Below, in pieces: positions 28,256 through 38,384 of a stretch of DNA of 64,000 bases. Numbering within the stretch: position 1 is the first letter of the stretch; every line of letters starts with the position of its first letter. Origin of the DNA: Gilliamella sp. Lep-s35 (GTDB taxonomy: Bacteria > Pseudomonadota > Gammaproteobacteria > Enterobacterales > Orbaceae); assembly GCF_009795845.1 (NCBI RefSeq), contig NZ_WTEX01000005.1, positions 78,012 through 142,011 on the forward strand, read 5' to 3'. The notes under the pieces are model-generated. The model saw nothing but the letters and a program-made list of their open reading frames with translations. It did no database searches and was not told the DNA's origin. The position numbers were made by a program, and so were the translations under genes.

Positions 28256-29209
28256 ATGAAAAATGAAGTGATAAATATAGCCTTTTGTACTGATGGTAAT
28301 TATCTCGAATATGTAGCTATAGCAATAAAATCAATTCAATTAAATAATTTAGGTAACGATCTTCAATTTCATGTATTTCTTTATGATGTTCCCAAAGAGG
28401 CCTTTCATAAATTACAAAAATTAAATGTTTCTATTAAAAGTTATTTTATTGAAAACAATGAATTAGATAAATATCAAACTGAACACCAATTACAGCATAT
28501 CAATCGTTCAATGTATATTCGACTACTTGTACCTCGATTACTGAAGAATGAAGTTGATAAATTTATATATTTGGATGCTGATATATTATGTTTTCGTGAT
28601 ATATCATCAATTAATCAGATTGATATTGATTCAGTGGTTTGTGCTGTTGTCTCTGACTCTCTAATTTCAAAAAATATTGAAAAAAATATTACTCGTTTGG
28701 AGTTAAGTTCAGATAATTATTTTAATTCTGGTTTTCTCTATATTAATACAAAAAATTGGTGTGATTCTGACATAGAAAATAAAGTTAATTTAGTTTTGTT
28801 AAATCCGCAACGATATAGACTTGTTTATCCTGATCAGGATGCTTTAAATCTTATTCTTCAAAATAAAGTTAAGTATATTGATTGTAGATGGAATTATTTA
28901 TTTACATGGATGACTGAAACAGAAAAGAATAAAATCTTTGATAATGAAGATATTCTACCATTTTTTATCCACTTTACAGGTGCCAGAAAACCTTGGTATC
29001 AAGAACATAAAGGAATAGCACAAAATTTATATGTATTTTACAAGCATTTTACACCATGGGCTAATAAACCTTTAGAAAGCTACCTACCCAGAATGAGAGT
29101 TAATGACTATCGTATATATGCGAAATCATTCTTTAGAAACGGTGACTTTTATAAAGGAATAAAATTTTTCATTAAATACTTATTATTAAAATTCAGAAAA
29201 AAGAAATAA
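28256..29209 (+). CDS. Family 8 glycosyltransferase
   Basis: Motifs in order are NIAFCTDGNYLEYVAIAIKS near the start, MYIRLLVPRLL, the metal-binding FIYLDADILC near residue 105, YFNSGFLYINTKNW, PDQDALNLIL, and HFTGARKPW near the C-terminus. It shares this plan with the 26143-27123 product but uses DAD in place of DSD. Both have the lysine-rich C-terminal tail. The likely role is addition of glucose or galactose to an LPS-type acceptor (family inference). Confidence 0.87.
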   Translation: MKNEVINIAFCTDGNYLEYVAIAIKSIQLNNLGNDLQFHVFLYDVPKEAFHKLQKLNVSIKSYFIENNELDKYQTEHQLQHINRSMYIRLLVPRLLKNEVDKFIYLDADILCFRDISSINQIDIDSVVCAVVSDSLISKNIEKNITRLELSSDNYFNSGFLYINTKNWCDSDIENKVNLVLLNPQRYRLVYPDQDALNLILQNKVKYIDCRWNYLFTWMTETEKNKIFDNEDILPFFIHFTGARKPWYQEHKGIAQNLYVFYKHFTPWANKPLESYLPRMRVNDYRIYAKSFFRNGDFYKGIKFFIKYLLLKFRKKK

Positions 29210-29230
29210 AATATTGTAGGAATTCTAGTT

Positions 29231-30424
29231 ATGAGTCATTTTTCTTGGCAATTAAAGTTTATTCGAAAAAAAATAAAACTATATTTTTTTAACTTTTTAA
29301 ATAAAATTCTAATGTATTTTTTTCCTAAAAGAAAAACGATATTTGAACCGTCAAAAATAAAAACTATTTTAATAGCTCGTAATGATAAAATTGGTGATAT
29401 GGTTGTAACTACCGCTTTAATAAAAAATCTTGCTCAAGCTGGTTATGATGTTTATGTTTCTTCGCAACAATCAAGTTTAGATATTCTTAAAAATAATCCT
29501 AATGTTAAAGCTACATTTAGTTATAATGATTATTCGTTAAAGGATTTATTTAAAACTATACAAACAATCAGAAAGCATCATTTTGATTTAGTAATTGATA
29601 CAAGACCATTTTATTCATTTGAAATGCGTAAAATTATATTTTGTGCATTTACTAACTCAACTCATTTGATGGGATTTAATAAAAGTAATGTAAAATCATA
29701 TAATATTTCAATTCCTTATTATAATAATAATGTTCATATTACTAATCAGTTAAATAAAATATATGAGTATATGAACATTAAAAATTATGATGAAAACTAT
29801 GATCTTTATACTTTAGATAATAATAAAAAAAATGTTGATAATTTTATATTAGAAAATAATATAGATAAATTTGTTATTATTAACCCTTTTGGTGGAGCAA
29901 GAAAGCGTGAATTGTCTCAATGGCAAATGGAGCATATTGTTTCACTCATGAAAAAAAACAAACCAGATCATAAAATTATTTTTATTGGTGAACCCAATAA
30001 ACTTAAAAATGTTAAACTTGACTTAGGATTAATATTTCAATCAAATACCATTTTAGATGTCATTGCTTTAATCAAAAAAGCTGAATATGTTATTACTGTT
30101 GATACTTCTATAGTGCATATTACAGCAGCATTCAATAAACCATGTTTAACCATTTATTCAGAATCAAATCTATTTGAACAAACAGACGATTTTAATTTAA
30201 TAATGCGTAAAAAATGGAAAGACTATTACCGACAAACGTGTAATAATTTGGTAGATAGTTCCTATTTGAAAAAAAATAATCTATTAGTAGAAATACCATA
30301 TTGCTATGATCAAATTTGGTCTCCTAATAATCCAAATGCGAAACAAATTGTATTTTATAAAACTTTTTTAGCAAAAGTAGACAATGATGAATTTAGCAGA
30401 TGTATATCACCTTATTTAGGATAA
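29231..30424 (+). CDS. Family 9 glycosyltransferase (heptosyltransferase type)
   Basis: The GT-B protein of the ADP-heptose:LPS heptosyltransferase family shows TILIARNDKIGDMVVTTALI near residue 47, HFDLVIDTRP near 120, INPFGGARKRELSQW near 218 and the donor-binding VDTSIVHITAAFNKPCLTIY near 300. Family 9 enzymes build the inner core of LPS. Its presence at the end of the locus supports an LPS or lipooligosaccharide core role for the whole cluster. Whether the donor here is ADP-heptose is not visible. Confidence 0.85.
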   Translation: MSHFSWQLKFIRKKIKLYFFNFLNKILMYFFPKRKTIFEPSKIKTILIARNDKIGDMVVTTALIKNLAQAGYDVYVSSQQSSLDILKNNPNVKATFSYNDYSLKDLFKTIQTIRKHHFDLVIDTRPFYSFEMRKIIFCAFTNSTHLMGFNKSNVKSYNISIPYYNNNVHITNQLNKIYEYMNIKNYDENYDLYTLDNNKKNVDNFILENNIDKFVIINPFGGARKRELSQWQMEHIVSLMKKNKPDHKIIFIGEPNKLKNVKLDLGLIFQSNTILDVIALIKKAEYVITVDTSIVHITAAFNKPCLTIYSESNLFEQTDDFNLIMRKKWKDYYRQTCNNLVDSSYLKKNNLLVEIPYCYDQIWSPNNPNAKQIVFYKTFLAKVDNDEFSRCISPYLG

Positions 30425-30791
30425 ATTCACTTAATTAATATACAAAATAGTAATATTGTGATGATCATAATTGCAATAGAGGATGATGCAATAATTTATT
30501 TTTAATTGACTGTTAATAAAATTGGTAATAAATAAAAACTCAAATTTTAATTTTTATACTATATCTGGCAATTTCAAGTAGTTAATCTACTATACTTTGT
30601 AGATACCTATACTTTGAAAATATTAATTGATATAGTATATTAAGTTTTTTTAACTATTCAATTCAGCAATAATAAATTCATCTCATTTTTGAAATGAGTC
30701 ATTATATTTTCATAACGTTTTATTTTTCTTAGAATATATTTTTTTAATTTTATTGGTGTGTTGAACTTAGCTTTTTATTGGGTATATTTAA
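30425..30791. other. 367-base intergenic region before yoaA
   Basis: The region is very AT-rich. I see no gene and no convincing terminator or promoter. It separates the glycan locus from the housekeeping gene yoaA and marks the right boundary of the accessory region. Confidence 0.4.
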
Positions 30792-32696
30792 GTGATTGAT
30801 GATTTTGCAGAGGATGGTTTACTTGCTAAGGCTATAGAAGGATTTGTGGCAAGAGAGCCACAACGCAATATGGCAAGTAAAGTCTCTGAATCAATAAAAA
30901 AACAGCGCTCTCTTGTGGTTGAAGCGGGAACTGGGACTGGCAAGACTTTTGCTTATTTAGTACCCGCACTGCGTAGTGATAAAAAAGTAATACTTTCAAC
31001 TGGTTCTAAAAATTTACAGGAACAGTTATTCAGCAAAGACTTACCAATAATAAAAAAAGCATTAAATTATACAGGCAAAATAGCCCTACTTAAAGGTCGA
31101 GCTAATTATCTTTGTTTAGAAAGAATGTATCATCAATATGCAGCAGCAGGTGACCTTGATAAGGAGTTACGTGCTGATTTAGCGCGTGTTAAAAATTGGT
31201 CGATTAAAACCAAAGACGGGGATATTAGCAAATGCACAACTGTCACAGAAGATAATTCTATTTGGCCAATATTAACAAGCACAAATGATAATTGTTTAGG
31301 AAGTGATTGTGAACACTATAGTGATTGTTATGTTGTCAAAGCGCGCAAACGAGCTTTAAATGCAGATATTGTTGTGGTTAACCATCATTTGTTTTTAGCT
31401 GATGTTGTAGTAAAAGATACCGGTTTTGGTGAACTTATTCCTAAAGCAGATGCTATGATCTTTGATGAGGCTCATCAATTACCCGATCTTGCTTGCCACT
31501 ATTTTGGAGAACAGCTAACTAGCCGTCAACTTTTTGATCTAGCAAAAGAAATTAATTTAGCTTATCGTACCGAAGTCAAAGATATGTCTCAGTTACAGCA
31601 ATGTGCGGACAAACTACAAAAATGCACGCAAGACTTGCGAATTGTTATTAGTCAACAGCCACCAAAAGGTAACTTGCGGTTTTTATTTAACCAAGAAGCG
31701 GTTAAAAAAGAGATTTCTTATCTTGTCGATGCATTAGATTTTTGTCAAGAAGTTTTGTTATTAGCCGTTGGACGTTCGACAACGTTAGATAACTGTCTTG
31801 AACGCATTAAGCAATATACTATGCTTTTAAAGCGATTACAGCAAACCAATATAACAGGCTTTAGTTACTGGTATGAAAGTAGCTATAACTCATTTATCTT
31901 TGCTTTAACACCGCTGTCTGTGGCTGATAAATTTACAGAATTACTTACTGAACGTAAAGGCAGTTGGATTTTTACGTCTGCAACGTTATCGGTTGATAAT
32001 CAATTAGATTATTTTACTAAACGTTTAGGGCTAACTAATGCCGATTCGCTAATATTAGAAAGCCCATTTGATTATATTAATCAGACGATTTTGTGTGTTC
32101 CACGTTATATTCCATCACCAAATGAACAAGGTAATGCTGAAAAATTAGCCAATATTTTATTACCCGTTATTGAAGCTAATAATGGACGTTGTTTCTTTTT
32201 GTGTACCTCATACGCAATGATGAATGCACTGGCTAAACAGTTTCGAGAATTAACCCAATTACCGGTACTTGTACAAGGCGAAACCAGTAAAGTTAAATTG
32301 CTTGAACAGTTTATTCATACTGGCAATGCGTTACTTATTGCTACCAGCAGCTTTTGGGAAGGGATTGATGTTAGAGGAGATACACTCTCATGTGTTATTA
32401 TAGATAAATTGCCGTTTACCTCGCCTGATGATCCGTTAATTAAAGCTCGTATGGAAGATTGTCAAATGCAGGGCGGGGATGCATTTAATGATATACAATT
32501 GCCGGAAGCTGTTATCACCTTAAAACAAGGCGTAGGGCGATTAATTCGTCATCACAATGATCGTGGTGCAGTTATTATTTGCGATAATCGTTTAGTAATG
32601 CGACCTTATGGTGCAACATTTATTAATAGCTTACCGCCTTCACCAAGAACACGGGATATAAAAAAAGTTATAAACTTTTTAACAACGAAAAGCTAA
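30792..32696 (+). CDS. yoaA: DinG-family ATP-dependent DNA helicase YoaA
   Basis: This XPD/DinG-like superfamily 2 helicase has an iron-sulphur cluster. The start is GTG 30792, giving a protein that matches E. coli YoaA from the second residue (DDFA.DG.LAKAI.GF). Walker A is EAGTGTGKTFAYL. The Fe-S cysteines lie in NYLCLER and in the later NDNCLGSDCEHYSDC. The DEAH box is MIFDEAHQLPD, and the C-terminal motif VI region is LKQGVGRLIR. The length of 634 residues matches. In E. coli YoaA acts with the HolC subunit in DNA damage tolerance. It is followed by tsaB, as in E. coli. Confidence 0.96.
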   Translation: MIDDFAEDGLLAKAIEGFVAREPQRNMASKVSESIKKQRSLVVEAGTGTGKTFAYLVPALRSDKKVILSTGSKNLQEQLFSKDLPIIKKALNYTGKIALLKGRANYLCLERMYHQYAAAGDLDKELRADLARVKNWSIKTKDGDISKCTTVTEDNSIWPILTSTNDNCLGSDCEHYSDCYVVKARKRALNADIVVVNHHLFLADVVVKDTGFGELIPKADAMIFDEAHQLPDLACHYFGEQLTSRQLFDLAKEINLAYRTEVKDMSQLQQCADKLQKCTQDLRIVISQQPPKGNLRFLFNQEAVKKEISYLVDALDFCQEVLLLAVGRSTTLDNCLERIKQYTMLLKRLQQTNITGFSYWYESSYNSFIFALTPLSVADKFTELLTERKGSWIFTSATLSVDNQLDYFTKRLGLTNADSLILESPFDYINQTILCVPRYIPSPNEQGNAEKLANILLPVIEANNGRCFFLCTSYAMMNALAKQFRELTQLPVLVQGETSKVKLLEQFIHTGNALLIATSSFWEGIDVRGDTLSCVIIDKLPFTSPDDPLIKARMEDCQMQGGDAFNDIQLPEAVITLKQGVGRLIRHHNDRGAVIICDNRLVMRPYGATFINSLPPSPRTRDIKKVINFLTTKS

Positions 32697-32727
32697 ATGA
32701 CAATAGATAAAATATTTTGGAAAAAAC

Positions 32728-33408
32728 ATGAGTACTATTTTAGCCATTGATACCTCGACAGAAGCTTGTTCGGCAGCTTTACTCTACCGTAACGAAATCA
32801 CTCACGATTTTATTGTATCGGCTCGTGATCATACGAAACAAATATTACCGATGGTAGACAGACTTCTTAAACAATCAGACTGTTCACTTACGCAAGTGGA
32901 TGCAATTGCTTTTGGACAAGGTCCAGGTAGTTTTACTGGGGTTAGAATTGGTATTGGCGTGGCTCAAGGTTTAGCATTAGGTATTGATAAACCCATGATA
33001 GGTGTATCAACATTAATGACTTTGGCACAAGGTGTTTACCGAACAACACAAGCAACAAATGTTATTGCCGCAATTGATGCTAGAATGAATGAAGTCTATT
33101 TAGGTCAATATCATTATGTTAACGAACAATGGCAAACGGTTATTGCTGAGTGTGTTATTGGGCCTGAAAAAGTAATCGAAACGGTAAAGCATATTAGTCA
33201 AAATGATTATTGTGCAGGTACGGGGTGGAAAACTTATCCTGATATGATTAATGGAGTAAAGCAAAGCGACATTTTATTACCTCATGCCCAAGATCTTATT
33301 GTTCTTGCTAAAAATAAATGGCAAAAGAATGAAATTGTGAATGTTGAAGATGTTGAGCCAACTTATTTACGTAACGAAGTGACTTGGAAAAAGTTACCAG
33401 GAAGATAA
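32728..33408 (+). CDS. tsaB: tRNA N6-threonylcarbamoyladenosine synthesis protein TsaB
   Basis: TsaB is the scaffold partner of TsaD in t6A37 modification of tRNAs reading ANN codons. The sequence MSTILAIDTSTEACSAALL, GQGPGSFTGVRIGIG and AIDARMNEVY is typical. The length of 226 residues is close to E. coli YeaZ (231). It follows yoaA by 31 bases and ends at a hairpin terminator. Confidence 0.96.
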   Translation: MSTILAIDTSTEACSAALLYRNEITHDFIVSARDHTKQILPMVDRLLKQSDCSLTQVDAIAFGQGPGSFTGVRIGIGVAQGLALGIDKPMIGVSTLMTLAQGVYRTTQATNVIAAIDARMNEVYLGQYHYVNEQWQTVIAECVIGPEKVIETVKHISQNDYCAGTGWKTYPDMINGVKQSDILLPHAQDLIVLAKNKWQKNEIVNVEDVEPTYLRNEVTWKKLPGR

Positions 33409-33413
33409 AATAA

Positions 33414-33440
33414 AAAAGCCACTCAAAGGAGGGGCTTTTA
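33414..33440. terminator. Terminator between tsaB and grxA
   Basis: AAAAGCC and GGCTTTT, extended by CTC/GAG, form a hairpin with A and T runs at its ends. It can serve both convergent genes tsaB and grxA. Confidence 0.75.
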
Positions 33441-33459
33441 GCAAAAAATTGCGTGTTAT

Positions 33460-33726
33460 TTATTCTTTAAAAAGTCCTAAATGCGCTTTTGCATAGGCTT
33501 CAAAATCAGTACAGCCACCGATTGGCTTTTCATCAATAAAGATTTGTGGCACTGTTTCAACAGGTTTGCCAACGCTTTTAGAAAGATCTTCTTTAGTAAT
33601 ACCTTCAGCATTTATATCTACATAGCGATAAGAAAAATCATCACGCTCTTGAGATAGTTTTTCGGCTAACTCTTTAGCACGAACACAATAAGGACAACCT
33701 TGACGTCCAAAAATTACAGTATACAT
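33460..33726 (-). CDS. grxA: Glutaredoxin 1
   Basis: The 88-residue dithiol glutaredoxin has active site CPYC at Cys11-Cys14 in FGRQGCPYCVRAKELAEKL, and TVPQIFID with the cis-proline. RDDF.Y.YVDI.AEGITKEDL is near identical to E. coli GrxA, so this is Grx1 rather than Grx3. An extra Cys replaces Tyr in the GG(C/Y)TDF glutathione-binding loop. It reduces ribonucleotide reductase and other targets with glutathione. Confidence 0.95.
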   Translation of the reverse strand: MYTVIFGRQGCPYCVRAKELAEKLSQERDDFSYRYVDINAEGITKEDLSKSVGKPVETVPQIFIDEKPIGGCTDFEAYAKAHLGLFKE

Positions 33727-34079
33727 TTGTCACCTCGAATAAGTTGTTTTTAATATGTCATTACTATACGTTACTTTTAATTAAAAAAAAATTGTTAAAT
33801 ATAGTTAATTAAATAGATTATATCTATTGATGATACACTTTAAAAGCTAATCAGGCTTTATATATAAAAACTTGCAATTGGTTGCTTATTTTTTCACAAT
33901 TTAGATTGACTATTCAAAGCATCGCACACCATAAAAGGCAACTTATCGATCCTTTTTAATCACAACAAAAGAGAATTTATCGGTATAAAAAAGTTTAGAA
34001 AAAAGCATTGATTTTATTGATATTTTTATACAAAAAACAAAGCTAACGCCTTGTCATAGACAAGCGATAGAGCGCTGAT

Positions 34080-34752
34080 ATCAAAAAGAAAAATAACTGT
34101 CACCAATTTGGCTAAACGCTTTATGGTCAGTTGTCCTACCATTTATAACGTACTAAAAAAAGCTCGATTGAAGCTTTTTGTACCTTTAAGCAGTAAAAAT
34201 GAACGTATAAAACCATCAGTTATGGAATTAAACGTTTGGTTAAAGTCGAAAAATCGATTGGAGATAAATTAAGACGGCAAGCTAAAGGCGATAACAAAAT
34301 TTCTCTGAGCGAAATACGACAGACTGATACCTACGGTTTACCTTTACTTAAAAATGAAACGATATAGCAGAATAGAGAATATTCACTTGAGATTATCTAT
34401 TTGATTTTTATTGTTTTTATACATAAACGTAGTACACTCCTGAAACTTTTTAACAAAAACACTACTGTATTGATTTATTTAGATAAACTGTGTGATAACC
34501 TGTATATCAAGCAAAAATCACCAGCCCACAAATGAATGGGAAAGCCGAAAGAGTGATACGAACTTTAATGGAGATGTGGCATAATCAGCATATATTTAGC
34601 GATTCAAAAGATAGAAAACAAAAACTTAAACGCTTTATTAATTTTTATAATACCGTTAAACCACATAAAGCGATTTTTGGAAAAACGCCTTATGAGTTTT
34701 AGCGAATTATTTTAACCATGAAGTGTAAACAACTCGGTGTTTTCCTACATAT
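34080..34752 (+). mobile_element. Decayed IS481-family transposase remnant
   Basis: Broken frames together encode an IS481 transposase. There is a helix-turn-helix VTNLAKRFMVSCPTIYNVLK (about 34095-34155), then YGIKRLVKVEKSIGDKLRR, RLPLLK-like YGLPLLKNE, and after a damaged middle NGKAERVIRTLMEMWHNQ and FINFYNTVKPHKAIFGKTPYEF with a stop at 34702. The right end reads CAACTCGGTGTTTTCCTACA, matching the outer end of the 18.0-kb remnant. The catalytic core between about 34340 and 34520 is largely lost. The rest of the gap, 33727-34079, shows nothing I recognise. Confidence 0.85.
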
Positions 34753-34776
34753 CATTAATTAAATAAATAGTTGGAT

Positions 34777-35472
34777 ATGAATATGTTAAAAAGATTATTA
34801 TTGATTACTTTATTACTGCCTATCACTGCATTTGCTGCAAAAAAAGAGTGTGGGGTTAAACCTAGCTATGATATTACTATCAATAAAGAAAGCGTGCATA
34901 TTTTTAATAAAAAAGATGATTTAACTATCATGCCAAATGGTAATGTGGTTTTAAATAACAGATCTATCTTACCCAATCCGTCATTACAAAAAAAACTGGT
35001 TTATTTTCAGCAAGATTTACGCCAACAATTACCACAGTTAGAGCAACAGTCGTTAAATTTATTGTTAGAAGTTAAAATGACTTTTGAGCAGGCAATAAAA
35101 AAACACCTTAGCTATGATAGTGAACTAAAAAGTGAATTAAATAAATTATATAAACGTTTAGTTAAGTTGCTACATGGCTCAATTAGTACAGAAAATGGCA
35201 ATACGCGGTTTTCTTACCAAAACTTCAATAATCTAAAAAAAGATGGAGAAGATATTGGTCAACACATTTTTTATAATGTCGCGGGTGGCAGTATTTTACA
35301 TTTGAATTTTTTCAAAAATTTAGAGGCAATTAAGACAATTTCTAAAAATGAGTGGAAAGCGCAAAAACCGAAATTAAAGGCTTTTGATGCTCATATTTGT
35401 TCTGTTATTACAGGCATTGATACGCAATACGAACAAATATTAATGCAACTTAATCAATCTATTCACAAGTAA
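34777..35472 (+). CDS. DUF2884 (YggN-like) periplasmic protein
   Basis: A signal peptide ends near ITAFA (about residue 20) and the mature protein begins AKKECGVKPSYDI. This parallels E. coli YggN (DUF2884), with L.I.PNGNVVLN near residue 50, an alpha-helical middle region, and a conserved Cys in FDAHICS near the C-terminus. The function of the family is unknown. The start is uncertain: TTG 34771, ATG 34777 or ATG 34783, none with a strong ribosome site. It lies just downstream of the IS481 remnant. Confidence 0.75.
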   Translation: MNMLKRLLLITLLLPITAFAAKKECGVKPSYDITINKESVHIFNKKDDLTIMPNGNVVLNNRSILPNPSLQKKLVYFQQDLRQQLPQLEQQSLNLLLEVKMTFEQAIKKHLSYDSELKSELNKLYKRLVKLLHGSISTENGNTRFSYQNFNNLKKDGEDIGQHIFYNVAGGSILHLNFFKNLEAIKTISKNEWKAQKPKLKAFDAHICSVITGIDTQYEQILMQLNQSIHK

Positions 35473-35541
35473 ATAGACATTAATAAAAACTTTTGCGAAA
35501 ATGATGCCTTTACTATGATAGCTAAACGGAAGCTTATGCTT

Positions 35542-36393
35542 ATGAGTGCACAAATAATTGATGGTAAGGTATTATCGCAACAAATTCGTCATGAAATTGC
35601 CAGCAAAGTCAACAAGCGTATTGAAAGTGGCTTATCTGTTCCAGGACTTGCTGTTATACAAGTAGGTTCAGATCCTGCATCAAAAATCTATGTCAAAAAT
35701 AAGCAAAAAGCGTGCGACGATGTTGGTTTTGTTTCTTTTGCTTATGATTTCCCATCGGCTACTACCGATGAGTTGTTAGCATTAATTGATGAACTCAATC
35801 AACGTCCTGATGTGCATGGTATTTTAGTGCAACTCCCTTTGCCTGATAATATTGACAAAACCAAGGTTCTTGAACGTATTGATCCAAGTAAAGATGTTGA
35901 TGGTTTTCATCCTTACAATATTGGGCACTTATTACAACGTGACCCTATTTTGCGACCATGTACACCATATGGTGTAGTTAAAATGCTTGAGTCAACAGGT
36001 GTTAATCTATCAGGTTTAAATGCCACAGTGGTTGGGGCATCTAGTATTGTTGGTCGCCCTATGGCGTTAGAGCTATTATTATTAGGTTGCACAACCACTA
36101 TTACTCATAGTCGTACCATTGATTTGGCCAAACATGTGAGTAATGCTGATATTGTTGTAGCAGGAGTCGGTATTGCTAACTATGTTAAAGGGGAATGGAT
36201 TAAACCCGGAGCAATTGTTATTGATGTTGGTATTAATCGCTTGCCTGATGGTAAACTTGTTGGTGATGTCGAATTTGATGTTGCAGTTAATCGAGCGGGT
36301 TGGATAACTCCAGTTCCTGGTGGCGTTGGTCCTATGACAGTTGCTATGTTGATGAGTAACACGCTTGAAGCCTGTGAAAAGTTTAGCAAGTAA
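35542..36393 (+). CDS. folD: Methylenetetrahydrofolate dehydrogenase/cyclohydrolase FolD
   Basis: FolD is a bifunctional enzyme interconverting 5,10-methylene- and 10-formyl-tetrahydrofolate. I start at ATG 35542 ([16 protein letters not shown]) by comparison with E. coli. ATG 35536 and 35515 are also in frame. [18 protein letters not shown] holds the catalytic Lys, and [20 protein letters not shown] and [12 protein letters not shown] are conserved. The length is 283 residues. It stands alone on the strand, ahead of ppiB. Confidence 0.96.
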   Translation: MSAQIIDGKVLSQQIRHEIASKVNKRIESGLSVPGLAVIQVGSDPASKIYVKNKQKACDDVGFVSFAYDFPSATTDELLALIDELNQRPDVHGILVQLPLPDNIDKTKVLERIDPSKDVDGFHPYNIGHLLQRDPILRPCTPYGVVKMLESTGVNLSGLNATVVGASSIVGRPMALELLLLGCTTTITHSRTIDLAKHVSNADIVVAGVGIANYVKGEWIKPGAIVIDVGINRLPDGKLVGDVEFDVAVNRAGWITPVPGGVGPMTVAMLMSNTLEACEKFSK

Positions 36394-36485
36394 CTAAAAT
36401 TAATGTAGTTAAAATAAATATAGTCTCATCGTTTGGAATTCATCCATTTACGTTATAAATTAAAGAAGAGAGTAAGGAACTTTTT

Positions 36486-36977
36486 ATGATTATATTTCAC
36501 ACTAATTTAGGTGATATTAAAATCGAAACTTTTGATGACAAAGCGCCAGAAACAGTTAAAAATTTTATTGAATATTGCAAAGACGGTTTTTATAACAATA
36601 CGATCTTTCATCGTGTTATTAATAATTTCATGATTCAAGGCGGTGGTTTTGAACCCGGTATGAAGCAGAAAAAAACCAAATCACCTATTAAAAATGAAGC
36701 AGATAACGGTCTAAAAAATGACCGCGGTACTTTAGCCATGGCACGTACAGCTGATCCACATTCTGCAACAGCTCAATTTTTTATCAACGTAGTGGATAAT
36801 GATTATCTTAACTTCCGTTCTGCTGATGTTAATGGTTATGGTTATTGCGTTTTTGCCCAAGTTGTAGACGGTCTTGATGTGGTTGATAAAATTAAAGCCG
36901 TTAAAACAGGGCGCAATGGTATGCATTCAGATGTTCCTATGGAAGATGTTGTTATTACGAGTGTAACGGTTGAATAA
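36486..36977 (+). CDS. ppiB: Peptidyl-prolyl cis-trans isomerase B (cyclophilin)
   Basis: This cytoplasmic cyclophilin has 163 residues (E. coli PpiB 164). Catalytic and binding motifs are [31 protein letters not shown] and the C-terminal [22 protein letters not shown] precedes the ATG. Its end overlaps the lpxH start by eight bases, the same gene order as in E. coli (ppiB-lpxH). Confidence 0.96.
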   Translation: MIIFHTNLGDIKIETFDDKAPETVKNFIEYCKDGFYNNTIFHRVINNFMIQGGGFEPGMKQKKTKSPIKNEADNGLKNDRGTLAMARTADPHSATAQFFINVVDNDYLNFRSADVNGYGYCVFAQVVDGLDVVDKIKAVKTGRNGMHSDVPMEDVVITSVTVE

Positions 36978-37722
36978 TCCTGTTCGTTATTTTATCGCTG
37001 ATATTCATCTAGCGGATAATGAGCCTGCTTCTGGTTATAGCGATATAACCGCAGGCTTTTTGTCTTTTCTAAATACATTACCTGATAATTGTGAGCTTTA
37101 TATTTTAGGCGATCTATTTGATTACTGGGTTGGTGATGATATAAAAACAGACTTACATTACCAAGTTGCACAAGCGCTACAAGCTTTATCAAAACGTAAT
37201 ATCAAAAAATATTTTGTTCATGGTAACCGTGATTTTTTATTAAGTAAAAAATATGCTAAGCAGTGTGATATGACCTTATTGCCAGAGGTTAATTGTTTAC
37301 CTAATCAAGAAACAAATATTGTTTTTTTACATGGCGATTTGCTGTGCACTGATGATCTTCAATATCAAAAATTCCGAAAAGTGATGCATAATAAATGGTT
37401 ACAAAAACTATTTTTATTTTTGCCGTTGTTTATTCGGCTTAAAATTGCCACTAAGTTAAGGAAAAAAAGTAGTCAGCAGAATCAAATCAAGTCTGAATCT
37501 ATTATGGATGTAAATCAACAAGCGGTAGTTGATATGTTGATGGTGCATAATGCCGATATTATGATTCATGGCCATACACACAAACCAGCAACTCACCACT
37601 TTCAAATAAATGGCCGCCCAGTAACTCGCTTAGTTCTTGGCGCATGGCATGATGGGGTGACATATGTTAAACAAACACAAAACAGTGCTATTTTTGAGCT
37701 TTACAACCACTCTTTTAAATAA
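36970..37722 (+). CDS. lpxH: UDP-2,3-diacylglucosamine hydrolase LpxH (lipid A synthesis)
   Basis: LpxH makes lipid X from UDP-2,3-diacylglucosamine at the membrane surface. Metal-binding motifs are [37 protein letters not shown] and HGHTHKP. No ATG lies near the N-terminus. TTG 36970 is the only start that keeps the conserved YFIADIHL, so start-codon strength may limit expression. Its last 22 bases overlap the convergent modC. Confidence 0.94.
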   Translation: MNNPVRYFIADIHLADNEPASGYSDITAGFLSFLNTLPDNCELYILGDLFDYWVGDDIKTDLHYQVAQALQALSKRNIKKYFVHGNRDFLLSKKYAKQCDMTLLPEVNCLPNQETNIVFLHGDLLCTDDLQYQKFRKVMHNKWLQKLFLFLPLFIRLKIATKLRKKSSQQNQIKSESIMDVNQQAVVDMLMVHNADIMIHGHTHKPATHHFQINGRPVTRLVLGAWHDGVTYVKQTQNSAIFELYNHSFK

Positions 37723-38381
37723 TCACTTTGCAAAACTTGATCGGTTTTACCAAACTCAATAAGCTTTCCTTGCTCTAAAATGACAACATTATTGGCGATT
37801 TGTTTAACTTCATTAATATTATGTGTAACATAAATAATAGGTATATTTAATTCGTTAGCTAATTTATTAATATAGGTTAATAGTTCTTTTTTTCTTGGCA
37901 TATCAAGCGCAGAAAGCGGTTCGTCCATCAATAGTAGTAAAGGATCTGTTAATAGTGCTCGACCAATTGCTACGCGATGTTTTTCACCACCTGATAGCAT
38001 AGCTGGATAACGATTTAATAATGGGCGAATATTAAGCACATTTACGATTTCGTCAAATCTTGAGGTTTCAATCTTTTTAGCCCCGTAAGTCAAATTTTTA
38101 ATCACTGTATAATGGGGAAAGAGTAATGCATCTTGAAAAACGGTACCAATTTGGCGGTTTTCTGGCGCAACAAAAAGGCGCTTATCACAATCAACTAGTG
38201 TTATGTTATTTAGTTCAATATAACCTTGGTCTGGTTTAATTAATCCATTAATAAGGTTGATTAGTGTTGATTTACCCGATCCCGAAACACCTAAAATAGC
38301 GGTAATACCTTGGCAATCAATATTATGATTGAATTGGAACAAAAACGAAGCAAGCTGTTTGCTGACCTGTATCTTTAACAT
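37701..38381 (-). CDS. modC: Molybdate ABC transporter ATPase ModC, lacking the TOBE domain
   Basis: The ATPase has Walker A GVSGSGKST near residue 33, a Q-loop in GTVFQDALLFPHYTV, the signature LSGGEKHRVAIGRAL and Walker B LLLLMDEPLSALD. At 226 residues it stops right after the ABC domain, while E. coli ModC (352) continues with a C-terminal MOP/TOBE domain that binds molybdate. No homologous continuation is visible beyond the stop, because lpxH occupies the DNA. It overlaps lpxH by 22 bases. It is the last gene of modABC, three bases after modB. Confidence 0.93.
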   Translation of the reverse strand: MLKIQVSKQLASFLFQFNHNIDCQGITAILGVSGSGKSTLINLINGLIKPDQGYIELNNITLVDCDKRLFVAPENRQIGTVFQDALLFPHYTVIKNLTYGAKKIETSRFDEIVNVLNIRPLLNRYPAMLSGGEKHRVAIGRALLTDPLLLLMDEPLSALDMPRKKELLTYINKLANELNIPIIYVTHNINEVKQIANNVVILEQGKLIEFGKTDQVLQSDYLKEWL

Positions 38382-38384
38382 AAT

